The notes: generated by a model not told the origin, from the sequence alone. A DNA stretch of 44,273 nucleotides from CAZJGG01 sp964545475 (GCA_964545475.1 CAZJGG010000022.1:1-44273); one strand, 5' to 3'. Numbered from the stretch's first letter, positions 22,104 through 31,534 are shown. Numbers and translations: made by a program.

Positions 22104-23390
22104 TTAATACGCCCCATGTCCGATTTTGCCTTTAACTGCGGCATCAATACATTCCTCAATACTTCTATAATAAATCGAGGATTTTGATGTGGGGCGCAAA
22201 TAATGGGCTTGCTTTGCGCTGTCTAAAAGCATGGCTTTTCCGCTTTCGTCGGGGTATCTGGTATTAAGAGGGCAAGAGCTTGTTAATAGCTTAGCCCCAA
22301 AGTCTTCAATATCTTTTAAATAACCGTTATCTATTGCTCTTTCTTTAATGGGGGCGGCCGTCCACAAATGCACAATTACATTATCTGCCTTTTTTCTTCC
22401 TTTCATTAAAGAAGCTATGTATCTAAGTTCATCAATTGAATAGTGGGGGCATCCTAAAGTAATGTAATATAATTCCATTTCGTCTTTGTCGTTTAATATG
22501 TTAAAGGATTCCTCCATATCAGCTTTTGTTATATCTATTGTTTCATAATCCTTTGTGTTGTAAAACGCAGCTTCAACAGTCGGCGCATCTGGAGTATGCC
22601 CCACAATATGACACATTTCCGGACCGCTTGTAGTAGCCATTGCCGCAAAGAAATATTTTAGTGTAACAATGTCTACAACAAGATTGTCTCCTTTTATTAC
22701 AGGAATGGAGTGGGTGGGAAGCATTCTGCCAATTGTATATCCAAGTAAATCCCAGTCCATATTGGTTTTCACTTCAAAATCAACATTAAATAAATGAGTT
22801 CCTTTTCTGTTGTTTTCTAAGTGGTTGCCCCATTCTGGAATTCGACCGCTTATAGCCGCCCAAAAACCTGCTTCTAAGCCATCGGAATTTCCGCAAGCCC
22901 CGAAAAATGAATTTAAAAGGGTAACAGCGTGGGATTCGCTTGTAACAAAGTGTTCACCTTTAAGGGGTAAAAAACCTACAAGATACGGAATACAAGTACC
23001 CACAAGGTTAACGCCAAGGCTTTTGTAAAAATCCAGATATTTTCTGTTAAGAGCCCCTTCTTCTTCAGTAAAGCCAAGTTCTTTGTAACATTCCGGGTCC
23101 ATAGGTCCAACGTCGGACTGGCAATAACACGCAAATGGCTCAAAGGTAAGTTTTTCATCGGTGCATAAGTGCATTTCTGATAAAACCTTTTCAATATCGT
23201 TTATGTCAGCATCTTTATAAGACTCTAAATAGCCATGCAAGCCGCAAAATAAATGGGCTTTAGAAACTTCGCACAATTCTTCCGCACCTAAAACCTTTGC
23301 GTATTCCACAACTCTTGTTAATGCCTGTTGCTTAAGCCTGCCGAACTTGCCGTCAAGCATTTCCTGTTCATAACTTGTTAATTTAAGCAT
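22104..23390 (-). CDS. AcnX-type dehydratase, large (catalytic) subunit, DUF521
   Basis: Protein of 428 residues of the aconitase-X family, with conserved segments YLESYKDADI, TCIPYLVGFLP, AAISGRIPEWGNH, TSGPEMCHIVGHTPDAP, LGCPHYSID and SSCPLNTRYPD. Characterised members dehydrate cis-3-hydroxy-L-proline in bacteria or mevalonate 5-phosphate in archaea, using an Fe-S cluster held by Cys residues. Here the TRAP genes suggest an imported organic or hydroxy-amino acid as substrate; hydroxyproline is possible but unproven, since no reductase gene is adjacent. GGAGG precedes the ATG; it lies 24 bp after dctM. Confidence 0.9.
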   Translation of the reverse strand: MLKLTSYEQEMLDGKFGRLKQQALTRVVEYAKVLGAEELCEVSKAHLFCGLHGYLESYKDADINDIEKVLSEMHLCTDEKLTFEPFACYCQSDVGPMDPECYKELGFTEEEGALNRKYLDFYKSLGVNLVGTCIPYLVGFLPLKGEHFVTSESHAVTLLNSFFGACGNSDGLEAGFWAAISGRIPEWGNHLENNRKGTHLFNVDFEVKTNMDWDLLGYTIGRMLPTHSIPVIKGDNLVVDIVTLKYFFAAMATTSGPEMCHIVGHTPDAPTVEAAFYNTKDYETIDITKADMEESFNILNDKDEMELYYITLGCPHYSIDELRYIASLMKGRKKADNVIVHLWTAAPIKERAIDNGYLKDIEDFGAKLLTSSCPLNTRYPDESGKAMLLDSAKQAHYLRPTSKSSIYYRSIEECIDAAVKGKIGHGAY

Positions 23391-23414
23391 TAGTTTCCTC
23401 CGTTTATTTGACGT

Positions 23415-24728
23415 TTATTTTACAAGACCGAATAAACTTGGTAAAAATAAAGAAATTTGTGGAATATATGTAGTAATTATTAATGTAGGAAGCCATGCGA
23501 AAAGAATCATTATAAGTGTTGGCTTTAGCATTTTGTTAATACGAACGTTTGAAACACGACCGCCTAAATATAAAAGAGGAGCGGTTGGCGGAGTTATGTT
23601 GCCCATGCCAAGGTTTACGCCTAAAATTGCGGCGAACTGCACTGGGCTTACGCCAAGCTTCATAACAAGCGGCAAAAGAACAGGAGCGCAAAGCAGTGTG
23701 CCGCTTACGTCGTCCATAAGCATTCCTATTAATACCATAAAAATGTTAACAAATATTAAAATAAGGATTTTGTTTTGGGTAACGCCCATCATAATGTCAA
23801 CCATTTTATTAGGAAGATTTTCAAGAACAAAAAGCCTGCTTAAAATCATAACAAGGAAAAACATAACCATTACAACGCCCGTCGTTGTGCCGGAATCTAC
23901 AAGGCTTTGCTTAAGCCCTTTAAGGTTAAGCCCTTTATAAACAAACATACCAATAGGTATTGAGTATATAACAGCAACAGCCGCCGCTTCTGTAGGAGTC
24001 ATAACTCCTGCATAGATACCGCCTAAAATAATAACAGGCATTATTAAAGCCGGGATTGCATAAAATATACGACCTTTTGTATCTTTAAACGTAACTTTTT
24101 GAGATTTTGCCATTTGTTCAACGTACATTGCATTCATTTCCGGGTTTTTAGAGGAGAAATAGCAGTTTATAAGGCTTAAACAAAGAACAAGAATTAACCC
24201 CGGAATTATTGTTGATAAAAAGCAAGCAAGAACTGATTGCCCTGTACTCCAGGCATATAAAATCTGAATGGAGCTTGGAGGGATTAGCAGACCCAGTGGT
24301 GAGGCGTTGGCTATTAGGGATGCCGCAAAGCCTTCTTCATATTTGGCTTGTTTAAGTTTCGGATACATTATAGAACCGATGCAGGAAAGAGTTGCCGCCG
24401 CACTGCCGGAAATTGCACCGAAAACCGCACAAGAAATAACAGTAACAATACCAAGGCTACCTTTAATTTTGCCAACAAAAAGCTCAACGAATTCTACAAG
24501 GGCTTTACCTATTTTACCTTTTTCTATAATGCCGCCGGCAAGAATGAAAAGAGGGATTGCCAGAAGTACTACTGTATTTAATTTACTATAACCAACAGGC
24601 ACTAAAGATGTGGGTATATGTTTAAGCATTGAAGCTATAAAAATACATGAAGCCCCGAAGCAGGCAGGAATCGGCACACCGATTATAAGTGCCACAATTA
24701 AAATTAAAATAGATAATAACAGTACCAT
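23415..24728 (-). CDS. dctM: TRAP transporter large permease, DctM type
   Basis: Integral membrane protein of 437 residues with about 12 TM helices, the transport subunit of a tripartite ATP-independent periplasmic-type transporter. Family segments include SAAATLSCIGSIMYPKLK, ASPLGLLIPPSS, TPTEAAAVAVIYS, DDVSGTLLCAPVLLP and GMGNITPPTAPLLYLGGR. It drives solute uptake with a Na+ or proton gradient. A GGAGG site precedes the ATG; the gene starts 3 bp after dctQ. The substrate is probably a carboxylate. Confidence 0.95.
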   Translation of the reverse strand: MVLLLSILILIVALIIGVPIPACFGASCIFIASMLKHIPTSLVPVGYSKLNTVVLLAIPLFILAGGIIEKGKIGKALVEFVELFVGKIKGSLGIVTVISCAVFGAISGSAAATLSCIGSIMYPKLKQAKYEEGFAASLIANASPLGLLIPPSSIQILYAWSTGQSVLACFLSTIIPGLILVLCLSLINCYFSSKNPEMNAMYVEQMAKSQKVTFKDTKGRIFYAIPALIMPVIILGGIYAGVMTPTEAAAVAVIYSIPIGMFVYKGLNLKGLKQSLVDSGTTTGVVMVMFFLVMILSRLFVLENLPNKMVDIMMGVTQNKILILIFVNIFMVLIGMLMDDVSGTLLCAPVLLPLVMKLGVSPVQFAAILGVNLGMGNITPPTAPLLYLGGRVSNVRINKMLKPTLIMILFAWLPTLIITTYIPQISLFLPSLFGLVK

Positions 24729-24731
24729 TTT

Positions 24732-25253
24732 TTATGCCTCCTCCGATTGGTGCCATGAAAATGAAAAATATAATAAGCAATAATATAAAGCAAAAAGCAC
24801 CATAAATACAAAACCTGCTGCAATAGGAAACTGCGCCAGAGCTATGGGTATTTTAAGCCCCGTGGTTCTTGGCATTCTTTCGAGATTCATAGCAAAAAGA
24901 TTTATAGCCCAGCCGGAAACAACTAAATAGACTACGGATTCTATAAGTTTCGCAAATGATTTAATTATGTATTTTATACGGTGGTTGGTTATATAAACAT
25001 CCATTAAGTCTGCCTTTATATGGCTGTCCTCCATGCTGCCGTTAATGCTCCCTGCAAAATAAAGCCAAAAAGCTACTGTTAATATAATTTCTTCAACTCC
25101 ATAAATGTCTGTTTTGAAAAAATAGCGGGCGATAACTGCGCTGAAAATAAGAACAACAACGCTTATACCACAGCATATCATAAGGAAATTGACTATTTTT
25201 TGAATAATTTTCCAAATTGCTCCGTCTTTAAATTTTTCAAGCTTCTCATACAT
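24732..25253 (-). CDS. dctQ: TRAP transporter small permease, DctQ type
   Basis: Membrane protein of 173 residues with four TM helices (about 20-42, 52-70, 95-118 and 135-158), the small subunit that partners DctM. Typical segments are YGVEEIILTVAFWLYFAGS followed by DSHIKADLMD, and the last helix GFVFMVLFALYYCLLYF. GGGGG lies before the ATG. It is separated from dctP by a strong hairpin that may lower its expression relative to the binding protein. Confidence 0.92.
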   Translation of the reverse strand: MYEKLEKFKDGAIWKIIQKIVNFLMICCGISVVVLIFSAVIARYFFKTDIYGVEEIILTVAFWLYFAGSINGSMEDSHIKADLMDVYITNHRIKYIIKSFAKLIESVVYLVVSGWAINLFAMNLERMPRTTGLKIPIALAQFPIAAGFVFMVLFALYYCLLYFSFSWHQSEEA

Positions 25254-25275
25254 GTCTAAGCCCCCTTTTTAAAAA

Positions 25276-25314
25276 CAGTGTTGGATTTCATTTTTATGAA
25301 AAAATCCAACACTG
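25276..25314 (-). terminator. Partial terminator between dctP and dctQ
   Basis: CAGTGTTGGATTT (25276-25288) and AAATCCAACACTG (25302-25314), a perfect 13-bp stem with inner pairs, followed on the minus strand by TTTTTAAAAAGG. It lies inside the operon, so it probably reduces read-through and protects dctP mRNA. Confidence 0.75.
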
Positions 25315-25325
25315 CATAAAATTAA

Positions 25326-26363
25326 TTATTGAACGTCTTCAAGTATTTTGTCTAAAACATCTTTGCCAAATTTGTCATAAAGTTTAGGCCATGTTGTCTC
25401 TCTTATATACTTAGCCATTACTTCACGGTCTTCATCTGTTACAGGAAGAATTTCTACGCCTTCGTCTTGAAGCATTTTTCCGTATTCTTCTTCAAATTTT
25501 TCAATGTTATCAAATTGTTTTTGAACTTCTATATTAATGCCTTCTTGTAAAATATCTTGTAAGTCTTTAGGAAGCTTGTTAAATGTATCTTTATTAATCA
25601 TATAGTCAATACATTCAACAAATGCACGGTATGGTATGTAATATTTGTCAATATCTCTGAAGCCAGTATAAGCACCGATAACTGTTTGCCCAATTGCCGC
25701 ATCACAAACGCCTGTTTGCATAGCTGTGTAAAGGTCTGCGAAGGCAACTGTAACTGTTGGGAAGCCCATATCAGTTGCTGTCATTTTATAAACGTCTACA
25801 GAAGGGATGCGGAGCATAACGCTTTTGTTTTTAGTAAAGTCTTTGTAGTCGGTAGGAGTTTTAATGCCATGTACACCAACGAGTCCGTCAACGTGAATGC
25901 CTAACACTTTTACGTTCATTTTATCAAAAATATCGGAATAGATTTGATAATAGTTTGAACCCGGAGAATAAACTTTCCTTACTGTGTCCATATTAGTAGA
26001 AAGATATGGCAAAGAATTTATCTCAATCATAGGGTCGAATTGGCTGCTGTTATATAAAAGTCCCATGTCGATAGAGCCGTCCATTATACCTTCATAAACA
26101 AGAGTTGCATCTCCCAATTGGTTTGACGGAAACGTTTGAATAAGCAATTTTCCGCCGCTTTTTTCTTCAACGTAAGCTTTTAAGTTTTCGGCTGCGATAC
26201 TTGCAGGGTTGTCTACTGGGAATTGACCTGCAAGCTTTAATGTTATTGGTTCTGTATTGTCCCCAGGGGTGCCTGCTTGAGGTGCAGAGCCACCGGACGA
26301 ACATCCTGCCATTAAAGCCATAGACAACATTGCGCATAATAATAACGACATTAATTTTTTCAT
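25326..26363 (-). CDS. dctP: TRAP transporter solute-binding lipoprotein, DctP type
   Basis: Protein of 345 residues with a lipoprotein signal (LMAGC lipobox near residue 20) and a Gly/Ser linker, so it is anchored outside the membrane. The DctP fold is recognised from KLAGQFPVDNPASIAAENLK, GSIDMGLLYNSSQFDP and FADLYTAMQTGVCDAAIGQ. In this family an Arg usually binds the substrate carboxylate; MLRIPSVDVYK contains a candidate. It is first in the operon dctP-dctQ-dctM-AcnX-racemase. AGGAGGT precedes the ATG. The promoter region carries two palindromes, but no regulator gene is adjacent. Confidence 0.93.
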   Translation of the reverse strand: MKKLMSLLLCAMLSMALMAGCSSGGSAPQAGTPGDNTEPITLKLAGQFPVDNPASIAAENLKAYVEEKSGGKLLIQTFPSNQLGDATLVYEGIMDGSIDMGLLYNSSQFDPMIEINSLPYLSTNMDTVRKVYSPGSNYYQIYSDIFDKMNVKVLGIHVDGLVGVHGIKTPTDYKDFTKNKSVMLRIPSVDVYKMTATDMGFPTVTVAFADLYTAMQTGVCDAAIGQTVIGAYTGFRDIDKYYIPYRAFVECIDYMINKDTFNKLPKDLQDILQEGINIEVQKQFDNIEKFEEEYGKMLQDEGVEILPVTDEDREVMAKYIRETTWPKLYDKFGKDVLDKILEDVQ

Positions 26364-26386
26364 TGTGTAGACCTCCTAAAATTTTA

Positions 26387-26450
26387 TATATAGTGATTTA
26401 TTTTTTACGCTCACTATATAAAGCGCTAAGTACGTTCTACAATAACGTAC
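26387..26450 (-). promoter_or_regulatory. dctP promoter with two palindromic operators
   Basis: GTACGTT (26430-26436) and AACGTAC (26444-26450) form a perfect palindrome with a 7-nt centre. It overlaps a minus-strand promoter candidate (TTGTAG, 16 nt, TATATA). A second perfect inverted repeat, TATATAGTGA (26387-26396) and TCACTATATA (26411-26420), lies in the 5' leader. Confidence 0.5.
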
Positions 26451-26786
26451 GGCAAACTACATAACCACACACAAAGTATACCATTGTCCTATAACGATGT
26501 CAATAATATTTTATAAAAATAAATAAAATATAAGCAAAAACTTTGATAATTTAGTTTATTGTTACTATAAGAATTTCCTTTGTTTATCAAACGTATATCA
26601 ATATGGCATAGTGTAATGTTTATTATAGATTTTGGTTAACGATTTATTATAAAAAGGCGAATAAAAGTAAAACGTTTATAAATATTTAAAGAAGTATAAT
26701 ATTTGTTAAAATTGTTAAAAATATATATTATTTTCATTTAAACATATAAAAAATTACTAATAATTGAATTATTTGGGTATAATATA

Positions 26787-26843
26787 TTGACACTGCATAT
26801 GCGGCGTGATATAATTGACATTTTTTTAAATTTATGATATTAT
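26787..26843 (+). promoter_or_regulatory. Tandem sigma-A promoters of veg
   Basis: Promoter 1: TTGACA (26787-26792), 17 nt, TATAAT (26810-26815). Promoter 2: TTGACA (26815-26820), 17 nt, TATTAT (26838-26843). They share a base and both fit the consensus closely, so strong constitutive expression is expected. Confidence 0.8.
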
Positions 26844-26873
26844 GATTAAAGGAAAGTTATTGAGGTGAGTATT

Positions 26874-27125
26874 ATGTATATAAGGCAAGATGTATCACTT
26901 GTTCGACAGGATATTGAGCGCTTTGTAGGCAGCTCCGTTAAGCTTGAAACAAATAAAGGCAAAAGTAAATCCACCATTAGTTTTGGTGTTATTCAAAGCG
27001 TTTATCCAAGCATATTTACGATTCAATTGTATGAGGGGATAAAACCCTCCCGTAAACTATCGTTCAGCTACACGGACGTACTCACAAATTCGGTAGAGAT
27101 AACCTTGTGCGAGGGCAAGGCCTAA
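26874..27125 (+). CDS. veg: Veg protein
   Basis: Protein of 83 residues of the Veg family (DUF1021). The characteristic core is seen: IERFVGSSVKLETNKGKSK, then VIQSVYPSIFTIQL and the end SFSYTDVLTNSVEITLCEG. In Bacillus subtilis Veg is abundant, made from a very strong promoter, and linked to biofilm gene control and spore outgrowth; its mechanism is unclear. I prefer ATG 26874 behind GAGGTG; a GTG at 26865 would add three residues. Tandem strong promoters precede it. The activase gene begins 20 bp downstream and may share the transcript. Confidence 0.9.
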   Translation: MYIRQDVSLVRQDIERFVGSSVKLETNKGKSKSTISFGVIQSVYPSIFTIQLYEGIKPSRKLSFSYTDVLTNSVEITLCEGKA

Positions 27126-27144
27126 TAATAACAGGAGAGTAGTT

Positions 27145-30100
27145 ATGATCAGATTTAAGCTAGGCGTTGATATTGGTTCTACAACTGTTAAATTAACAGT
27201 AATTAATAAAAATAACGAAATTGTATTTAGTGATTATCAAAGACATTTCTCAAATATACAGGAAACATTGCTTGAGCTTACTAAAAAAGCGTTTTCTAAA
27301 TTGGGAAATGTTTCTTTTAATGCAATGATTTCCGGCTCAGGGGGGTTATCCCTTGCAAATTGGGTTGGGCTTCCTTTTATACAAGAGGTTGTAGCTGTTT
27401 CAAAGGCTATTAACGAATATGCATCTGAGACGGATGTTGCTATAGAAATTGGCGGAGAAGATGCAAAGATAATATTTTTTGAGGGCGGCATTGAACAGCG
27501 AATGAACGGCATTTGCGCCGGAGGAACAGGCTCTTTTATAGACCAAATGGCAACCCTTCTGCAAACAGATGCTTCAGGGCTTAACGATTTTGCAAAAGAT
27601 TATAATGTAATTTACCCCATTGCCGCAAGATGCGGCGTTTTTGCGAAAAGTGATATTCAACCCCTTATTAATGAAGGAGCAGCAAAGCCTGATTTAGCCG
27701 TTTCGATTTTTCAAGCTATTGTTGCCCAAACTGTAAGCGGCCTTGCTTGCGGCAAAAAAATAAAAGGAAACGTTTGTTTTTTAGGCGGGCCTCTTCATTT
27801 CCTACCACAACTTAGAAACAGGTTTATTGATGTTTTAAAGCTTTCGGAAAAACAGTCTCTCATCCCTGAAAACGCTCATTTATTTGCGGCTCTTGGAGCG
27901 GCGTTAAGCGCTGATGGAGAGGAAATGGAGCTTCAAACTCTTATAAATAACTTGGAGAAAAATAAAACCGTCGATTTTGAAATTACAAGATTAAACCCTC
28001 TTTTTAAAGATGAAGATACATATAAAGAGTTTTGCCAAAGACATAAAGATAATGAAGTTAAAAAAATTGATTTAAACGAATATGAGGGAGATGCGTTTTT
28101 AGGCATAGATGCAGGCTCAACAACAACAAAACTTGCGCTTGTTAGCGATAAAGGTCAGCTTTTATTAAGTTTTTATAAAAATAACGAAGGCAACCCTCTT
28201 AAAGTTATAATTGCAGCACTAAAACAAATTTATAAAACATTACCAGAAAAAGTTAAAATTAAAAACTCCTGTGTAACAGGTTACGGTGAAGGGCTTGTGA
28301 AAACTGCTCTTTGCGTAGATACATCAGAAATTGAAACAGTTGCCCATTATAAAGCTGCAGCATATTTTAAGCCGGATGTTGATTTTATTTTGGACATCGG
28401 CGGCCAGGATATGAAATGCATACGAATAAAAGACGGTGTTATTGACAGCGTCTTACTAAACGAAGCATGTTCGGCTGGTTGTGGCTCTTTTATAGAGACA
28501 TTTGCGAAATCTCTTTCAATGCCAATTGAAAAATTTGCAGACATTGCGCTTTTTGCTAAAAGCCCTGTAGACTTAGGTTCACGCTGTACAGTATTTATGA
28601 ATTCCAGAGTAAAACAGGCGCAGAAAGAAGGAGCGGAAGTAGGGGATATTTCCGCAGGGCTTTCTTATTCTGTAATTAAAAATGCACTTCAAAAGGTTAT
28701 AAAAATTACTGACCCGTCTCAAATGGGCAAATCTATTGTTGTTCAAGGCGGAACGTTTTATAATAATGCTGTTTTACGGTGTTTTGAATTAATAAGCGGC
28801 AGGGAAGCAGTGCGCCCGGATATTGCTGGAATTATGGGAGCTTTTGGAGCGGCGGCAATTGCAAGAGAACGTTATGAAGAGGGATACCAAACAACATTGT
28901 TAAACCCAGAAGCTCTTGACAGCCTTGTAATAGAAGGAAAAATGAAACGCTGCAAGGCTTGTACAAATAATTGCTTATTAACTATTAATAAATTTTCTGA
29001 AAGCAGAACTTTTGTTTCTGGAAACAGGTGTGAAAAGGCTTTAGGCAAGGAAAAGGCTAATAAAGATATTCCTGATTTATTTGAATACAAACTTAAAAGG
29101 CTTTTTGACTACAAACCACTTGAATTAAGCGAAGCTTACCGTGGAGTTGTAGGCATACCTAGAGTTTTAAATATGTTTGAAAACTATCCGCTGTGGTTTA
29201 CATTTTTTACAAAGCTAGGGTTTAGAGTTGAGCTTTCTCCAAATTCTTCAAGAGAAATTTACGAAAAAGGCATAGAAAGTATGCCCAGTGAATCAGTATG
29301 TTACCCTGCAAAGCTTGCTCATGGGCATATTATGGCTCTTATTGAAAAGGGGTGCAAATTTATTTTTTACCCCAGCGTTGCTTATGAGCATAAAGACATA
29401 GAAGAAGCAGATAATAATTATAACTGCCCAATAGTAACGAGTTATTCCGAAAATATAAAAAACAATGTAGAGGAATTAAGGGAAAACGATATCGACTTTA
29501 AAAACCCGTTTATAAGCCTTAACAACAAAACAGCGTTAATTTTGAGAATGATGGAAATTTTCCCGGATATTGAAGCTTCTGAAATTGTCCACGCAACGGA
29601 AATGGGCTGGAACGAGCAGGAGAAATTTAAAAAAGACATACGAAAAAAAGGCGTTGAAGCTTTACAGTACATACAGGAAAAAGGGTTAAAAGCCATTGTC
29701 CTTGCTGGCCGCCCATACCACGTTGACCCAGAAATAAACCATGGCATACCGTCACTAATTACTAGTTATGGTGTTGCGGTTTTAACTGAAGACAGCGTTT
29801 CACACCTGGCAAAAGTAACTCGCCCCCTTATTGTCCGTGACCAATGGGCTTATCATTCAAGGCTTTACAACGCCGCTACATATGTGCTTTCAAAGCAGGA
29901 TATAGAGCTAGTTCAGCTTAATTCCTTCGGCTGCGGTTTAGATGCGGTTACAACGGACGAGGTTAGAGAAATTCTTGAAACTGTGGGAAAAATTTATACT
30001 GTTTTAAAAATAGATGAAGTTAATAACTTAGGTTCAGTAAGAATAAGAATACGTTCCTTATTTGCGGCCATTGAAGAACGCAAGAATAAAAATTATATTT

Positions 30101-31425
30101 TAAAAGAGCCAAAGCAAAGACCAAAACGTGTTGTATTTACAAAAAAAATGAAAAAAATTCACACGCTTCTGGCTCCCCAGCTTTCGCCCATTCATTTTGA
30201 GCTTGTAAAGCCGGTTTTCAGTTCATGCGGATATAATTTAGAAGTTATGCCGTCAATAGATAGGGAAGCTATTGACACAGGGCTTGTTTATGTTAACAAC
30301 GATGCCTGCTATCCGTCGCTAATATCTGTAGGGCAAGTAATTAATGCTTTAAAATCTGGCAAATATGATGTAAACAATACATCTGTTTTAATGAGCCAAA
30401 CAGGGGGCGGCTGCCGGGCTACCAATTACGTTGCATTTTTACGAAAAGCTTTAGTAAGCGCCGGGTTTGAGCATGTTCCTGTAGTTTCACTTAACTTAAG
30501 CGGGCTTGAAAAAAACCCCGGCTTTAGCCTTAGCCCAAAGCTGATAAACGGAGCTATTCAATCTTTAGTTTATGGCGATTTGTTTATGAGAGTTTTATAC
30601 AAGACAAGACCATACGAAAGTGTAGCAGGTTCTGCAAATGCTCTTTACGATAAATGGAACGAAAAGGTCAAAAAAGATTTATTAACCGGAGATTTAAAAT
30701 CGTTTAAGAAAAATATATACGGAATTGTAGAAGACTTTGACAATTTGCCGCTAAATTATATTCAGAAACCTAGGGTAGGTGTAGTAGGGGAAATATTAGT
30801 TAAATTTCACCCCACGGCAAACAACGACATTGTTAGCCTGCTTGAAAAAGAGGGGGCGGAAGCGGTTGTACCAGATTTAATGGACTTTTTTACATACAGC
30901 CTTTACAACGCTACATATAAAGAAAAATATTTTGGGTTTAAAAAATCGGCAACAATTAAAGCGAACATTGGTATAAAGGTTATAGAATTGTACAGAACCC
31001 ATTTGAGAGATGCTCTTGAAAAAAGCAAACGCTTTGAGCCGCCTAAAACAATAAAGGAACTTGGGCGTTATGCAGAGCCTATTGTTTCTTTAGGCAACCA
31101 AACCGGAGAAGGCTGGTTTTTAACGGCGGAGATGGTTGAGCTTATTCATTCTGGGGCAAACAATATTATATGTACCCAGCCATTTGCCTGCTTGCCAAAC
31201 CATGTTACGGGTAAAGGTGTTATAAAGGAATTACGCCGGAAATATCCTCTTGCAAACATTGTGGCAGTGGATTATGACCCGGGCGCAAGCGAAGTTAACC
31301 AGCTTAACCGTATAAAATTAATGTTGTCTACTGCAGTGCGCAACATGGCTCATGAAGAGGCATATATGGAAAAAGCAAAATCCGAGCTTTCAAAAGGTGG
31401 GCAAAAAAAGCCGGTGCGGGTTTAA
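27145..31425 (+). CDS. Giant acyl-CoA dehydratase activase (BadF/HgdC type) with DUF2229
   Basis: Protein of 1426 residues with two ASKHA-type ATPase domains in tandem: GVDIGSTTVK at residue 7 and GIDAGSTTTK near 319. Each has the helix-cluster-helix Cys pair that holds a 4Fe-4S cluster between subunits (ICAGGTG about 123 and ARCGVFAKSD about 163; CSAGCGS about 443 and SRCTVF about 477). A Cys motif CKACTNNC lies near 600. The rest matches DUF2229 and HgdB-like modules (VVGIPRVLNMFENYP, MPSESVCYPAKLAHGH, QPFACLPNHVTGKG). HgdC-type activases inject one electron, with ATP, into 2-hydroxyacyl-CoA dehydratases. The target of the giant fused version is unknown. AGGAGAG precedes the ATG. Confidence 0.9.
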   Translation: MIRFKLGVDIGSTTVKLTVINKNNEIVFSDYQRHFSNIQETLLELTKKAFSKLGNVSFNAMISGSGGLSLANWVGLPFIQEVVAVSKAINEYASETDVAIEIGGEDAKIIFFEGGIEQRMNGICAGGTGSFIDQMATLLQTDASGLNDFAKDYNVIYPIAARCGVFAKSDIQPLINEGAAKPDLAVSIFQAIVAQTVSGLACGKKIKGNVCFLGGPLHFLPQLRNRFIDVLKLSEKQSLIPENAHLFAALGAALSADGEEMELQTLINNLEKNKTVDFEITRLNPLFKDEDTYKEFCQRHKDNEVKKIDLNEYEGDAFLGIDAGSTTTKLALVSDKGQLLLSFYKNNEGNPLKVIIAALKQIYKTLPEKVKIKNSCVTGYGEGLVKTALCVDTSEIETVAHYKAAAYFKPDVDFILDIGGQDMKCIRIKDGVIDSVLLNEACSAGCGSFIETFAKSLSMPIEKFADIALFAKSPVDLGSRCTVFMNSRVKQAQKEGAEVGDISAGLSYSVIKNALQKVIKITDPSQMGKSIVVQGGTFYNNAVLRCFELISGREAVRPDIAGIMGAFGAAAIARERYEEGYQTTLLNPEALDSLVIEGKMKRCKACTNNCLLTINKFSESRTFVSGNRCEKALGKEKANKDIPDLFEYKLKRLFDYKPLELSEAYRGVVGIPRVLNMFENYPLWFTFFTKLGFRVELSPNSSREIYEKGIESMPSESVCYPAKLAHGHIMALIEKGCKFIFYPSVAYEHKDIEEADNNYNCPIVTSYSENIKNNVEELRENDIDFKNPFISLNNKTALILRMMEIFPDIEASEIVHATEMGWNEQEKFKKDIRKKGVEALQYIQEKGLKAIVLAGRPYHVDPEINHGIPSLITSYGVAVLTEDSVSHLAKVTRPLIVRDQWAYHSRLYNAATYVLSKQDIELVQLNSFGCGLDAVTTDEVREILETVGKIYTVLKIDEVNNLGSVRIRIRSLFAAIEERKNKNYILKEPKQRPKRVVFTKKMKKIHTLLAPQLSPIHFELVKPVFSSCGYNLEVMPSIDREAIDTGLVYVNNDACYPSLISVGQVINALKSGKYDVNNTSVLMSQTGGGCRATNYVAFLRKALVSAGFEHVPVVSLNLSGLEKNPGFSLSPKLINGAIQSLVYGDLFMRVLYKTRPYESVAGSANALYDKWNEKVKKDLLTGDLKSFKKNIYGIVEDFDNLPLNYIQKPRVGVVGEILVKFHPTANNDIVSLLEKEGAEAVVPDLMDFFTYSLYNATYKEKYFGFKKSATIKANIGIKVIELYRTHLRDALEKSKRFEPPKTIKELGRYAEPIVSLGNQTGEGWFLTAEMVELIHSGANNIICTQPFACLPNHVTGKGVIKELRRKYPLANIVAVDYDPGASEVNQLNRIKLMLSTAVRNMAHEEAYMEKAKSELSKGGQKKPVRV

Positions 31426-31451
31426 AATGAACTTAATAAAATAACTATAAA

Positions 31452-31507
31452 AAAGAAAAAGTTTATCTAATACTAATTTCAGTGTAAAAATAGATAACTT
31501 TTTCTTT
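31452..31507 (+). terminator. Terminator of the activase gene
   Basis: AAAGAAAAAGTTTATCTA (31452-31469) pairs, with one bulge, with TAGATAACTTTTTCTTT from 31491, followed by a T-run. Confidence 0.8.
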
Positions 31508-31534
31508 TTTTGTTTTAAAATATGTATAAATAGT

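Larger units (their letters stand above)
26364..26864. other. Divergent control region between dctP and veg
   Basis: About 500 bp of very AT-rich DNA. The left end holds the dctP palindromes and promoter (26387-26450) and the right end the tandem veg promoters (26787-26843). The middle (26480-26780) shows many A/T tracts and no gene. Confidence 0.6.

Noticed and set aside
22103..22159. N-terminal extension of the AcnX small subunit
   Set aside because: It would overlap the large-subunit coding region without a ribosome site, and family homology begins at the ATG at 22102.
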